A program made the position numbers and the translations under genes. From Acidimicrobiales bacterium mtb01 (GTDB lineage: Bacteria; Actinomycetota; Acidimicrobiia; Acidimicrobiales; Ilumatobacteraceae), in assembly GCA_004379135.1 (NCBI GenBank), contig NBNI01000005.1, positions 186,001-250,000 of the forward strand: a stretch of 64,000 nt of DNA. Reading direction: 5' to 3'. Of this stretch, positions 50,210 to 59,941 are shown one piece after another (the first letter of the stretch is position 1; each line of letters begins with the position of its first letter). The notes beneath the pieces are model-generated. The model saw only the letters and a list, made by a program, of their open reading frames with translations. It was not told the origin of the DNA and did no database searches.

Positions 50210-52855
50210 TCAGCGACCGATTCCTTGATAAGTGAAACCGGCCGACTTCCACGCCTCGCGGTCGAGGATGTTGCGCGCGTCGACGACGGTGCGTGCCGAC
50301 ATCACCGAAGCGATCGATGACGCCGTGACCGAGGCGTACTCGGGCCATTCCGTAAGCACGCACAGTGCAGTGGCGTCGCGACACGCCTCGGTCGGGCTGG
50401 CCGCGATCTCGATGGACGTCGGAAGGCCGATGCGATGTTGGGTGACGGTGGGATCGTGCGCCACAATGCGCGCGCCGGCCGCGACGAGTCGTTCGACCAC
50501 GTGCAGCGAAGGCGACTCGCGCAAGTCGTCGGTGCCGGCCTTGAACGTGAGACCCCACACCGCGACGATCTTTCCGAAGACCGAACCTCCGCACGCGTCG
50601 ATCACCTTCTGCGCGGCGCGGTCGTACTGCTGCTCGTTGACGGTGATCACGCCCGAGAGCAGATCGAAGCGGTAACCCGCGTCGTTGGCGATCTTCACCA
50701 TCGCCCGCGAATCCTTTGGAAAACAGTTGTGGGCCACGAGGCCGAACGAGGTCACGACGGTGTGCGTGTCAGCCACTTCGACCGAATAGACGAACTGGCT
50801 CGCGTGCTCGCGAGTCGCCTCGACCACGCGAACCCAGGTCCGACCCTCGGCATCCACTCGGTATCCGGTCGGACGGATTTCTCTCGCTTGCCGGTCGATG
50901 CTTGCGAGCACGATTTCGCGTTCGTCGTCTTCGAGTAGCCACACGCAGCGTCGGATCTGGTCGGCCCCGCTGATCGTCAACCAGTAGGTATCGGCGGTTG
51001 CCTTGGCGGTACGCCCGACCTTCAGCCGCGCGACGATTCCCTGCTGGGCCAGCAGGCGAACCATTCCGTCAGCGAGACTGCGCGAGACGGTGCCGTACTC
51101 GAGAACGACCGATGGTCCTCCATTCACGTACGACCATGATCCGTCGCCCAGCCACAAACCTCGGAGGAGCATCCTCTGGCACTCGTCATCGAGATTCCAG
51201 ATCGCGTCCGGAATCCGATGGTCGTACGCGGACGTCCCCAGTCCGAGTTCATCGACGAACCACGCGGCGAAGAGTCGCGATGAGATCGTGACGCACGACG
51301 TCGTCTCGCGGCGAGTTCGTGTGACTTTGACGCCGAGTTTGGTCCAAAAGTCGCTCACTAGATCGACGAAGTGCTCCTCGTGGTGAGGATGGAACGACCA
51401 TTGGAGTCGTCGACGTCGGCCATCTTGGGTCGAGTGGCCCTCGGCTAGATACAAGCCGACGACTTGCCAAAAATCGGGTCCGAGATCAATCGCAATAGGC
51501 ACGAACGTTCCGTTTCGGACCGTGCTCAGCGAAGCGTCCTCGGTGAGAAGGCCACCGATCACTACCTCGGTCGGATTCGCCGTGTTCGAGCGACGAACTT
51601 CGTGGAGCCTGCTCTGCATGATACCCGGGATGTGTCGCGCGAGTCGTGCGGCTCCTCGCGTCCCGAGTCGGACATGGGTGCGTGAACAGTCGGTTCGGTC
51701 GTCGGAGGTGTCGATGAGCACCGCTTCGCTCGAGCCATGGCGATCGAATTCGGACGGTTGTCCCACCGTGAGGGGGAGCCAGTGTGAGGTGGTCAACTCG
51801 GCCGCATCGACAACTCCGATCGAACCGTCGGGTTGCATCGCCACGAACGGGTGATCGGCCGTCACTCGAAGGCGACGTCCCATCTTCGTCTTGATGGCGA
51901 TCATGTCGCCTTCGTACGGACGTGATGTGACGGCCTGCAAAGGCTTGAAGATCGGTCGCGGGCCGTAGCCATCCCAACTGAGCACGTCACGCGTTGTGTC
52001 GGTGGACGACGCGAACAGTTCATCGAAGCGCATCAGTCGAACCTGGTGGTGTTCCTTCACCAGCACGGTCTCGCGACCGTCGAAGCAGCTGCCGCCCCAG
52101 CCTGGTCCCGGCTGCAGGAACGCGGCACCGATTCTCTTGTCGCTTCCGATGCCGGTGACGACGTCGTCGATGTTGGCGCCGACTCCTTCGCACACCGCGG
52201 CAATCGCATTGACAAAACTCAACTTTGTAGCGAGGAACGCATTGGCCGCGTACTTGATTGTCTCGGCCGAAGGGGGATCGGTCACCAGAGTGAACGTGTC
52301 GAGCGACGAGTACAGATCGGCGACGAGTTGGGCCGCATCGAGGTCGTCGGCCCCCACCACCACGCGGTCGGGATGCAAGAAGTCGCGCACCGCCGAGCCC
52401 TCGCGCAAGAACTCGGGATTCGAGACCACACGCACATCGGGACGTCCGAGCGCGCGCTCGACAACCTTGGTGGACCCCACCGGCACCGTCGACTTGTTGA
52501 CGACGATCGCCCCCGCCGGAAGAGCGGACGCAATCTCACGGGCCGCGGTCTCGATGTACGACAAGTCGGCCGAGCCGTCGTCACCCTGCGGCGTGGGCAC
52601 GCAGAGGAAGGCGATGTCGCAGTCGGCCACGGCGGCCGCGCCGCCCACCACGAACGAGAGGCGACCCGACTCCAGACCCTCGGCCAACAGATGAGCCAAA
52701 CCGTCTTCGACGATGGGCAGTTCACCGGCCACCAAGCGGGCGATCTTGCTGGCGTCGATATCGGCGCACACCACCCGGTGGCCCAGGTGGGCGAGGCACA
52801 CACCGGTCGTGAGGCCCACGTACCCGGTGCCGATCACGGCCAGGCGCGACGACAT
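50210..52855 (-). CDS. ugd: UDP-glucose 6-dehydrogenase precursor with an intein
   Basis: An 881-residue precursor. Residues 1-256 and 711-881 form UDP-glucose dehydrogenase: AVIGTGYVGLTTG for NAD, FLCVPTPQ, NKSTVPVGSTK, SNPEFLREG, ETIKYAANAFLATKLSFVN and, after the intein, CFPKDSRAM with the catalytic Cys, then WGLTFKAGTDDLRESPS. The mature enzyme would have 427 residues and oxidise UDP-glucose to UDP-glucuronate. The intein lies directly before the catalytic cysteine, so the enzyme is inactive until splicing. First gene of the ugd-decarboxylase-galE operon for nucleotide sugars. Confidence 0.96.
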   Translation of the reverse strand: MSSRLAVIGTGYVGLTTGVCLAHLGHRVVCADIDASKIARLVAGELPIVEDGLAHLLAEGLESGRLSFVVGGAAAVADCDIAFLCVPTPQGDDGSADLSYIETAAREIASALPAGAIVVNKSTVPVGSTKVVERALGRPDVRVVSNPEFLREGSAVRDFLHPDRVVVGADDLDAAQLVADLYSSLDTFTLVTDPPSAETIKYAANAFLATKLSFVNAIAAVCEGVGANIDDVVTGIGSDKRIGAAFLQPGPGWGGSCFDGRETVLVKEHHQVRLMRFDELFASSTDTTRDVLSWDGYGPRPIFKPLQAVTSRPYEGDMIAIKTKMGRRLRVTADHPFVAMQPDGSIGVVDAAELTTSHWLPLTVGQPSEFDRHGSSEAVLIDTSDDRTDCSRTHVRLGTRGAARLARHIPGIMQSRLHEVRRSNTANPTEVVIGGLLTEDASLSTVRNGTFVPIAIDLGPDFWQVVGLYLAEGHSTQDGRRRRLQWSFHPHHEEHFVDLVSDFWTKLGVKVTRTRRETTSCVTISSRLFAAWFVDELGLGTSAYDHRIPDAIWNLDDECQRMLLRGLWLGDGSWSYVNGGPSVVLEYGTVSRSLADGMVRLLAQQGIVARLKVGRTAKATADTYWLTISGADQIRRCVWLLEDDEREIVLASIDRQAREIRPTGYRVDAEGRTWVRVVEATREHASQFVYSVEVADTHTVVTSFGLVAHNCFPKDSRAMVKIANDAGYRFDLLSGVITVNEQQYDRAAQKVIDACGGSVFGKIVAVWGLTFKAGTDDLRESPSLHVVERLVAAGARIVAHDPTVTQHRIGLPTSIEIAASPTEACRDATALCVLTEWPEYASVTASSIASVMSARTVVDARNILDREAWKSAGFTYQGIGR
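50726..52087 (-). mobile_element. intein with LAGLIDADG-type homing endonuclease in ugd
   Basis: A 454-residue intein, precursor residues 257-710. Block A is CFDGRETVLV with Cys1, block B LRVTADHPFV with the TxxH motif. Two LAGLIDADG-like dodecapeptides are visible, VVGLYLAEGH and LRGLWLGDGS. The splicing C-terminus is VYSVEVADTHTVV and ends in GLVAHN, with Cys711 of the enzyme as the +1 nucleophile. All residues for splicing are present. The two acidic residues of the endonuclease motifs (E in LAEGH, D in LGDGS) are retained, so homing activity is possible. Confidence 0.95.
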
Positions 52856-52903
52856 GAGTGCCGAGGCTACCCATCGGCTGGCGATGCCTCGGCGGGGTCG
52901 GTT

Positions 52904-52948
52904 TCTGGTGGGACTTCGTCACCTATGCGGTGACTTTCAGTCACCAGA
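52904..52948 (+). repeat. 45-base dispersed palindromic repeat, copy C
   Basis: Differs from copies A and B at a single base (G for C at the eighth position). It is intergenic between the divergent ugd and sigma factor genes, about 45 kb from the other copies. The conserved nested hairpin and the intergenic position in all three cases show that it is a dispersed family in this genome. Confidence 0.85.
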
Positions 52949-53114
52949 ACCACAGGGGTGTCACAGAATTGGTCCTGAGCAGGTCTTAACGAATTGTGAC
53001 AAGTCAGCGATTCGGGATTTCGGTTCATGGACGAAGTGCGCTCACGCACGTCCGGCCCGCAATTCAGTGGTCGCCGACCCATCGGTAGAGTTCGAGCAGG
53101 AGAAAGGGAGAATC

Positions 53115-54647
53115 ATGGCGCTTTCGATCGACGACCCGCGTCTCGTCGCATCGTTCCGCGCGGGCGAGAACCACGCGTTCGAAGCACTCGTCCTCGCGCA
53201 TCGTCCCGCTCTCTATCGTCACGCGCTCCGAAAGTTGTCCGATCACGCGGCCGCCGAAGATGCCGTTCAGGAGACCTTCACCCGGGCGTACAAAGGTCGG
53301 TCGCGTGTGGGCGACGACTGGCGTCTGGGGGCCTGGCTCCACCAGATCTGCGCCAACGTATGCATCGACGAAGCCAATCGTCGTCGACGCGAAGCCACCA
53401 AGAGCACGCGCTGGGCCACGTCCGAGGTGACTCAGCACACGGCCCCGACTCTCGAGGACCAATTGGGTCTCGACGCCGATCACTCCGATGTGGTGCAGGC
53501 GCTTCGCGAACTTCCCGACAATTACCAAGAGGCTCTCGAACTTCGCTACGTCGCCGAACTCGACTACGACGAGATGGCCGACGTGCTCGAGATCTCCGAG
53601 GAGAACGTGCGAGCGCGAGTCAGCCGAGCCAACAAAGCGATTCGAGTGCTCCTCCGTCCGGTGGCCGCGATCATCGCGTTCTTCGCCGCGTTCTCATTCC
53701 GTCGCGGAGGACGCGGGGGCCGCGTCCTGGCGGCCACCGCGCACGGTGCGACGGATTCGGCCGCCTCGGCCACGACGGCCACGTCGATGGCCACGCAGGT
53801 CGGTCACACCGCCTCGATGTTCGCCCCGCTCGTCGAAACCGCTCAGGCCGTCGCCATCCAAGCCCCTCAGGCGATGCCACTCATTTCCAAGGCGGCGATC
53901 GGCATCGGAATGGTGGTGGTCGCCACGTCGCCGGCCACCGCTCCTCTCGTGATCGATCGGATCCGCGACACCGAACCGGCGGTTGAGAGCTCGCAATCCG
54001 ATGCATCCACCGATCCGGGTTCCCCCGTTGTCTCCGTGGTGGTCCCGGCCGCCGCGAGCAACTCGTCATCGGCTGCGCTGAGCGACTCCTCGAGTGGCGC
54101 GACACCCGGCTCGGCGGCGGCCGTTGATGCGGGCACCGCCGGCACTGTCGCCGATCCGAATGCGGCGAACGGTGGCGCCCCGTCCGATGTCGCCGAAGGT
54201 TCGGCGACGAACACGCCGACGCCGGTGGCGCCGGTGGTCGTTCGAACGGGCGGCTCCCTCTCGGTCGGATCGCTCTCCGTCACCACATCGGGTCCGCGTC
54301 TCGACGTGACCGGTGCGGCGACGCTCACCGCCGGCGGTCAGACCGTCTCGGGTTCATTGTCGGGGCGGATGTCGTTGAACGGAACTCCCGATGCCCGAGG
54401 CCGCCAGCGGATCGACGCCACGTTCACGATCGCCGGTTCCGGAGCGCCGGTGGAGATCCGTGTCGCCGGTTTCGCCGTCCCGAAGAACGGCGCCTCCTCG
54501 GCCAGTGGCGGGACAACGTCGGAGTCCGCGGTCGAATACTCGCTGTCGGGAGTCTTCCGCGCGAGTTCGGGAGATTTCCCACTCATCGCGTCGGGATCGG
54601 TGAGCGGTTCGCTCGGATCGACCCTCGTGCTCGATCTCTCGACCTGA
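53115..54647 (+). CDS. ECF-type sigma factor with membrane and extracytoplasmic extension
   Basis: A 510-residue protein. Residues 10-90 are sigma region 2 (RPALYRHALRKLSDHAAAEDAVQETFTRAYK) and 120-178 region 4 (LRELPDNYQEALELRYVAELDYDEMADVLEISEENVRARVSRA). These are followed by a hydrophobic stretch at 183-195 and another near 257-280. Residues 290-400 are Ser/Thr/Ala-rich and low complexity. The last 110 residues form a beta-rich domain (SGSLSGRMSLNG and VEYSLSGVFRASSG). A typical ECF sigma ends near residue 180. The tail may anchor the sigma to the membrane and replace a separate anti-sigma. A purine-rich ribosome site (GAAAGGGAG) precedes the ATG. Confidence 0.85.
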   Translation: MALSIDDPRLVASFRAGENHAFEALVLAHRPALYRHALRKLSDHAAAEDAVQETFTRAYKGRSRVGDDWRLGAWLHQICANVCIDEANRRRREATKSTRWATSEVTQHTAPTLEDQLGLDADHSDVVQALRELPDNYQEALELRYVAELDYDEMADVLEISEENVRARVSRANKAIRVLLRPVAAIIAFFAAFSFRRGGRGGRVLAATAHGATDSAASATTATSMATQVGHTASMFAPLVETAQAVAIQAPQAMPLISKAAIGIGMVVVATSPATAPLVIDRIRDTEPAVESSQSDASTDPGSPVVSVVVPAAASNSSSAALSDSSSGATPGSAAAVDAGTAGTVADPNAANGGAPSDVAEGSATNTPTPVAPVVVRTGGSLSVGSLSVTTSGPRLDVTGAATLTAGGQTVSGSLSGRMSLNGTPDARGRQRIDATFTIAGSGAPVEIRVAGFAVPKNGASSASGGTTSESAVEYSLSGVFRASSGDFPLIASGSVSGSLGSTLVLDLST

Positions 54648-54723
54648 GGTTTCGTCAACGATCGGTCAAGTCCTCGCGGTGCGGTTCCGTCGTGGCAGGG
54701 TCGCCACTACCCTGCCCGTCACC

Positions 54724-57141
54724 ATGCGACGCGCTCGAAGGGCTTCGGCAGTCATCATTGTCGCGTCGTTTCTGGGCGCGACTCCGGTGGCCGCCCAGAG
54801 CACGATGCCGCCCAGTTCTTGGCCGAACACATCGGTCGCGGCGCCACGACTCGATGGTTGGCCGCACGCGATTCGACTGAGTGGCGACGACAGGTACGAA
54901 ACCGGACTGGCCGCAGCGCTCACCTTGCGCGGATCGGGCGGCGACTCGTCCTACCCGTTCGGATCGCCAGATCCGGCGAGCACGGCGGGTTGGTACGGAC
55001 TCGGTTCCTGCCCGCGAGCGGTTCTGGTGGTCGCGGGTGACAGTCCGGCCGATGCGCTCGCGGCGAGTTCATTGTCCGATTCGACGGGCAAGTCGTCCGA
55101 ACCCTTCTTGCAACGCAGTGCTGCTTCCGATCCGCTGTTCGACCCGGTTGGCGGCTTCCAGCGAGTCGACACCGACTTCGCTCCGATTCTGGTGACGACG
55201 AGCGCACGTCAAGGCGCGACGGCTCTCGACGTGGCGACTCGTCTCGCCGCTCAAGATCTTCGCGCGGGTGGCTGTGCGACGGCGCGACAGGCCGTCATCG
55301 TCGGGGGTGCAAACGCCGTTCCCATCGGAGTGGAGAACGAATTGTTGGCGATCGGATACGAGCAGGTGTTCCGAGTGGCCGGTGCATCGCGCTACGAAAC
55401 GGCCCGAAAAGTGGCCGAATCGTTGGGTACCGCGATCGCTCCGGGTTCACCGACGCCAACCACGTGTACCGATCCACTCGCGGACGACGGAAATGCGCGC
55501 ATGAACTTCTACGCCAACTCGGTCGTCGAGTTCAGAAACGGCGCACAGCAGTGCGCGTTGATGCAGCGCACCGTCGTACTGGCCGACGGAATCGTGGGCG
55601 CCGACGCGCTGGCGGCCGGCTGGTGGACGAGTTTCTGGCAAGTCCCCGTTCTTCTGCACGACGGGTCGGGAACTCTTCCGTCCTCCACCGCGCAGGCACT
55701 GCAGACCCTCTCCATCGACAACGTGATCGTTCTCGGTGGGACGGCGCGCATCAGCGATCAGGTGGCGCAGCAAGCGGCGTCCCTCGCATCGGCAACGGCG
55801 ACTCGTGTGAGCGGAGAATCGCGCTACGACACGAGCGTTGTGATGGCGCAGAAGTTCGGTGGTTGGTTCGCAACCGGTCGCGGACTCGAGTTCGCCGGGT
55901 CGCAAGTTTGCCTGGCCGCATCGAGCGGTGGGTCGGGTGCCAACAGTGGACGTGGTTGGCCCGATGCTCTGGCGGCCGGACCGTGGTGCGGCCGAGCGAG
56001 CGCACTCGCTCGCAACGCACCCGCTCGCGCATTGGCGCCCACCACGGGCGCCCGACCGACCACGAGCGCCAGCGCATCCGCGATCGTTCGCCCGGCCCAC
56101 GATGCGGTTCCCGTCCTTCTCGTGCCCGATTCGCTGGCGGTGTTGCCGCCCAGTGTGGAGAACCTCTTGGCCGGGGCTTTCAATCCGGCGGACAACTGGT
56201 GCACGAGCGTCGCCAATCCGCCAGGGTGTCTGGCACCGGGTTTTGCCGTGGTGTTCGGCGGCCCCGTCCAGATCCCCGATGCCCTGGTCGGCACCATCTC
56301 GGCTCTGGTATCCGGGGGCAAGACCAGGGGTGTCGGCGACCGTCAGCCGACCCTCGGCCCGATGTTTCACACCACGTTGTCGATGGCCCCGGTCTTCGAC
56401 GACCAGGGGGGGAATGCTGCCGATCGTGTGTGCGTCCCCCGCGGCGGATACTCCGAGGCCCGGTGGATCGTGGCGGCTTCAAACGGGCAGGTCGGCCAGA
56501 CCGACGTCATGTTGCGGGGTCGATACGGGAAGGATGCTGACGACACGGTCCGGTCGGCCGGGACCGGAAGTCCGACCTGTGTGTCCGTGGCGACGGGTGA
56601 ATCATCGCAGCTCAGCGTGCGTTCCGTGTCGCTGGCCGGCCCTACATCAGCGGTCCAGACCCTCACTATCGGAGCACCCCGTCGGTTCTTCCTGACGAGC
56701 CCTCTTGCCGTCGTGACTCCGAACGCCCAGAGCGGGGTCGACTCGGCCTCCGATCTGAGCGGAGGGGGCGTCACCACCTGGACTTTCTCGTCGTTGGGCA
56801 CCGAAGCCAGCGTGGTGAGCCGAGGGGTCAGTTCGACTGTGTCGCAGGCGTCGCTGACCCTCTCGCTGAGCCGGGGTGTGAACACAGCGACCCAAACCGC
56901 AGCTGACACCTTCTCGGCCACGTTCTCCCTGGTCACACCCTTGGGAACGACCACGGGTACGGCGTCGGGTGAGGCAATTCTGCGGTCCGGGGTCTGGAAA
57001 TTCCGCGGTTCCACCCGGTTCTTGGGCGGCTCCTGGAACGTAGCGACGGGGGCGGGAGGGTTCTCGGCCGACCTCGGCGTGGTCGGACCCGGATCCTCTG
57101 ACGACTCGGTGGTTTGGCGAGTCGACGGACTCGTCGACTGA
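54724..57141 (+). CDS. secreted protein with cell-wall-binding type 2 repeats
   Basis: An 805-residue secreted protein. Signal peptide MRRARRASAVIIVASFLGATPVAA is followed by three CWB2 repeats, recognised by RLSGDDRYETGLAAAL, RVAGASRYETARKVAE and RVSGESRYDTSVVMAQ with their VLGGTARISD-type ends. CWB2 repeats bind wall polymers non-covalently. The C-terminal 250 residues contain cysteine-poor beta segments. A low-complexity Ala/Thr/Ser region interrupts the third repeat. A GTG 15 codons upstream is an alternative start but would place basic residues before the signal. Confidence 0.87.
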   Translation: MRRARRASAVIIVASFLGATPVAAQSTMPPSSWPNTSVAAPRLDGWPHAIRLSGDDRYETGLAAALTLRGSGGDSSYPFGSPDPASTAGWYGLGSCPRAVLVVAGDSPADALAASSLSDSTGKSSEPFLQRSAASDPLFDPVGGFQRVDTDFAPILVTTSARQGATALDVATRLAAQDLRAGGCATARQAVIVGGANAVPIGVENELLAIGYEQVFRVAGASRYETARKVAESLGTAIAPGSPTPTTCTDPLADDGNARMNFYANSVVEFRNGAQQCALMQRTVVLADGIVGADALAAGWWTSFWQVPVLLHDGSGTLPSSTAQALQTLSIDNVIVLGGTARISDQVAQQAASLASATATRVSGESRYDTSVVMAQKFGGWFATGRGLEFAGSQVCLAASSGGSGANSGRGWPDALAAGPWCGRASALARNAPARALAPTTGARPTTSASASAIVRPAHDAVPVLLVPDSLAVLPPSVENLLAGAFNPADNWCTSVANPPGCLAPGFAVVFGGPVQIPDALVGTISALVSGGKTRGVGDRQPTLGPMFHTTLSMAPVFDDQGGNAADRVCVPRGGYSEARWIVAASNGQVGQTDVMLRGRYGKDADDTVRSAGTGSPTCVSVATGESSQLSVRSVSLAGPTSAVQTLTIGAPRRFFLTSPLAVVTPNAQSGVDSASDLSGGGVTTWTFSSLGTEASVVSRGVSSTVSQASLTLSLSRGVNTATQTAADTFSATFSLVTPLGTTTGTASGEAILRSGVWKFRGSTRFLGGSWNVATGAGGFSADLGVVGPGSSDDSVVWRVDGLVD

Positions 57142-57217
57142 CCGGCGGGCCGGACTGGGCCGGACCGATCGGGGAAGTGACATCCGCCCCGACATGGGGT
57201 TTCACCTGCGGAGATGG

Positions 57218-57246
57218 TTGACCCTGAGAACGAGAATCCGTAGCAT
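57218..57246 (+). promoter_or_regulatory. sigma-70-type promoter of the CWB2 gene
   Basis: TTGACC (57218-57223), 17 bases, TAGCAT (57241-57246). Spacing is ideal for a housekeeping sigma. Transcription would start near 57253 and give a leader of about 130 bases. I see no known riboswitch in that leader. Confidence 0.7.
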
Positions 57247-57385
57247 TCGTTCCGGCCGTGTGCCCGCGTGTCACAACTTCGGTTGAGACGCGGTTACAGG
57301 GTGCAGCGGTACGCATACCTCGGGGACGAATTCGCCCTCGGTCAACGCAAGCCGAAATTCATTCCATCAACCAAGGAGGAAACTC

Positions 57386-59860
57386 TTGAAATTCGAACGG
57401 AAGCGAGTAGCCAAGCGCCTCGCATCCGGCCTGCTGGCCGGTGCACTGGCCTTTGGTGGGCTTGCGCTCTCGGGTGCTTCGCCGGTTGCGGCGGAGACCC
57501 CACTGACCAACCGCATTGCCGGCGTCGATCGTTACGACACGTCGGTTGCGCTCGCCCTTGCGTCGGTGCAGACCGGCCCACTGCCGGCGAACACGGTCGA
57601 TCACATCGTTCTCGCCTCGGGCGAGAACTTCCCCGATGCTCTCGCAGCCTCGGGCTACGCCGGTTCCTTGACCACTGGTGGCAAGAAGTCGGTCGTCCTT
57701 CTCACTCGTGCGGGCGCTCTGCCCGAGACCGTGGTGAACTACCTCAGCAACACTGCGAACTTCTCGTCGCCGCTGACCGTCCGTGCAATCGGCGGAACCA
57801 GCGCCATCAGCGACGCAGTGCTCGCGGAGGTCAAGGCGTTGACCGGCGTGACAGCCACGCGCGTGAGCGGTGCTGATCGCTACGCCACTGCCGTGGCTCT
57901 GTCGGCTGCTCAGACGCCGGCCGCCACCAAGGTGATCATCGTGTCGGGTTCGAGCTTCGCTGACGGCGTGTCGGCGGCAGGCTGGGCCTACAAGTCGCAG
58001 CAGCCGATTCTGCTGTCAGGCCCCAATGGCCTCGACACGGCGACCAAGGCTGAGATCAAGCGACTTTCCACGGCGACTCCGAACCTCGAGGTCACGATCA
58101 TCGGTGGCACCGCCGCTGTTCCCGATCAGACCATTTCCGATCTCGTCGATCAGGGTGTCAAGTACGCGAAGATCAATCGCATCGACGGCGCGGATCGCTA
58201 TGAGACGGCCGTCAATTTGAACGTCGCGATTCTTGGCAACCTTGGTTTCGATGGTTCGAAGGTGGCGCTCATCACCGGCACCAATTTCGCCGATGCCATT
58301 GCCGCCGCTCCGTACCTCGGTGTGACCAGCACGCACACGGTGCTCCTGCCCGCCTCGGGAATCCCGGCCTCGGTTGCCGGTCTCGCTGTGGCTCTCGCTC
58401 CGAACAATCCGGCCTCGGTCGTGGCCATTGGTGGTTTCGCGGTCATCCCGAACGCCACGGTGGCTGCCGTCAAGCAGGCCGTCGCGGATCTTGGCAAGTA
58501 CACGACGACGCTCACCGCTGCCGAGGGAGCCACGACGGCGACCATGTCCGTCACTTTCCCGGCGGGTGTCGTTCCGGTGGCGGGCCAGTCCTGTGCGGCC
58601 CCGATCTGCTTGTCGAGTGAGTCGGCCAGCAAGTGGCTGGGCACGGCTGGCAACTACTTCGTGAACGGAATCAATCTGCTGTCGTTCGCCGGTACGTCGG
58701 TCACCACCGCGGTCGTTGGCCAGGTGTTGACTGCGACCATCACCCTGCCCGCCGGTTTCTCGGTGCCGGGCGTGACGGTGAGCTTCCCCGGCATTGCCGA
58801 GGGCGCTGCTTCCGACAACGCCAAGTTCTCGATTTCGGCGGCTTCGGCGACGATCGCTGACGATTCCACCAAGCCCACCCTGACCGCCGTTTCGGCGGTC
58901 GCCAACTCGGGTGCTCCGGCAGGTCCGACGGCTGGTGTCGGTCTCGCTTACTTGCTCGCCAGCGAAGCACTGGGTACAACCGGCACGTCCGATCTGGTGG
59001 CGGCTGACGTTTCCGTGAAGGACAAGGATGGTGCCGCCAAGTGTGCCAACGTGCTGGTCACCAAGGTTGCTCCCGTGTATGTCCTCGGGTGTCTCAATCC
59101 GGGGCCCCAGGCGTTCGTTGCTGGTGACGTGATCACCATCAATCTCGACGGCATCGCCGACGTTGCAGGCAACCTCGGCGGAGCGGTCGGCGCGAAGCAG
59201 ACCATCACCGTCGGTGCGGCCGACACGGCCAAGCCCACGCTCACCCGTGGTGCCGTGACCGTGACTGCAGCGACGGCCACCACCTTTGCACTGAACCTGA
59301 CCTCGGGAACCGTGACGTTCAGTTCCACCGCGGCGAGTTCGCTGCATGGCCAGGCCGGCCTCGGATGGCGTCTGGTGCTCCAGAGCACCAGCGGAAACAT
59401 CCCGTCGGTCACCGTCGATGCGGCGGCGAAGCGCGTGGTGGTGACGGCGAACTTCGCCAAGCACACCGGCGACGACATCATCAATGCGATCAAGCAGAAC
59501 AAGGTCACCAAGGCCCTGTTGACGGCGGTTGCCTCGGGTGCTGGCGGAGCCGATGGAGCCAACAAGTTGGCGACTTCCTACATCGCGGGCGATCAGATCA
59601 GCCCCACTGCAGGTCAGTCGACGACGACGATCGCTCTCAATGCCAGCGAGGCGTTGAACTCGGGGCTTCCGTTGAACCCGGCCAACTTCACCAACGCGAC
59701 CTGCTCGGGTCTCACGGTGGCGTACCAGTCACCGGCTCTCGGCGTGACCGTGAGCTGCGGGGCTTCGGCCACACCGTTCTCGGGCAACATTGTGTTGGGT
59801 GCGGGCGCGGTCACGGACCTCGTGTTCAATGCATCGGACGCGAACCCGACCGGTATCTGA
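57386..59860 (+). CDS. S-layer-like protein with three CWB2 repeats
   Basis: An 824-residue secreted protein. The TTG start follows an AAGGAGGAAA ribosome site. The signal peptide KFERKRVAKRLASGLLAGAL... ends near VAA (residue 36). Three CWB2 repeats follow (RIAGVDRYDTSVALA, RVSGADRYATAVALS, RIDGADRYETAVNLN), then about 450 residues of Ala/Thr/Val-rich beta domains. The strong promoter and ribosome site, a good terminator and smooth codon use suggest high expression, as for an abundant surface-layer protein. It has no LPxTG motif, so attachment would be through the repeats. Confidence 0.88.
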   Translation: MKFERKRVAKRLASGLLAGALAFGGLALSGASPVAAETPLTNRIAGVDRYDTSVALALASVQTGPLPANTVDHIVLASGENFPDALAASGYAGSLTTGGKKSVVLLTRAGALPETVVNYLSNTANFSSPLTVRAIGGTSAISDAVLAEVKALTGVTATRVSGADRYATAVALSAAQTPAATKVIIVSGSSFADGVSAAGWAYKSQQPILLSGPNGLDTATKAEIKRLSTATPNLEVTIIGGTAAVPDQTISDLVDQGVKYAKINRIDGADRYETAVNLNVAILGNLGFDGSKVALITGTNFADAIAAAPYLGVTSTHTVLLPASGIPASVAGLAVALAPNNPASVVAIGGFAVIPNATVAAVKQAVADLGKYTTTLTAAEGATTATMSVTFPAGVVPVAGQSCAAPICLSSESASKWLGTAGNYFVNGINLLSFAGTSVTTAVVGQVLTATITLPAGFSVPGVTVSFPGIAEGAASDNAKFSISAASATIADDSTKPTLTAVSAVANSGAPAGPTAGVGLAYLLASEALGTTGTSDLVAADVSVKDKDGAAKCANVLVTKVAPVYVLGCLNPGPQAFVAGDVITINLDGIADVAGNLGGAVGAKQTITVGAADTAKPTLTRGAVTVTAATATTFALNLTSGTVTFSSTAASSLHGQAGLGWRLVLQSTSGNIPSVTVDAAAKRVVVTANFAKHTGDDIINAIKQNKVTKALLTAVASGAGGADGANKLATSYIAGDQISPTAGQSTTTIALNASEALNSGLPLNPANFTNATCSGLTVAYQSPALGVTVSCGASATPFSGNIVLGAGAVTDLVFNASDANPTGI

Positions 59861-59885
59861 TCCAGTCATCAGTTCCCTGAACTGA

Positions 59886-59915
59886 AAGAGCCCCGGGGGA
59901 AACCCCGGGGCTCTT
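59886..59915. terminator. rho-independent terminator
   Basis: A perfect 13-base stem AAGAGCCCCGGGG with a GAAA tetraloop-like loop, 25 bases after the CWB2 stop, followed by TTGCTTTG. It can act on both strands, since the convergent lipoprotein gene ends at 59942. Confidence 0.93.
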
Positions 59916-59941
59916 GCTTTGTGGCGATCGACGATTCGATC

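Noticed and set aside
57247-57385. A riboswitch in the long leader of the CWB2 gene
   Set aside because: I could not match the sequence to any riboswitch core; only the promoter and the ribosome site are supported.
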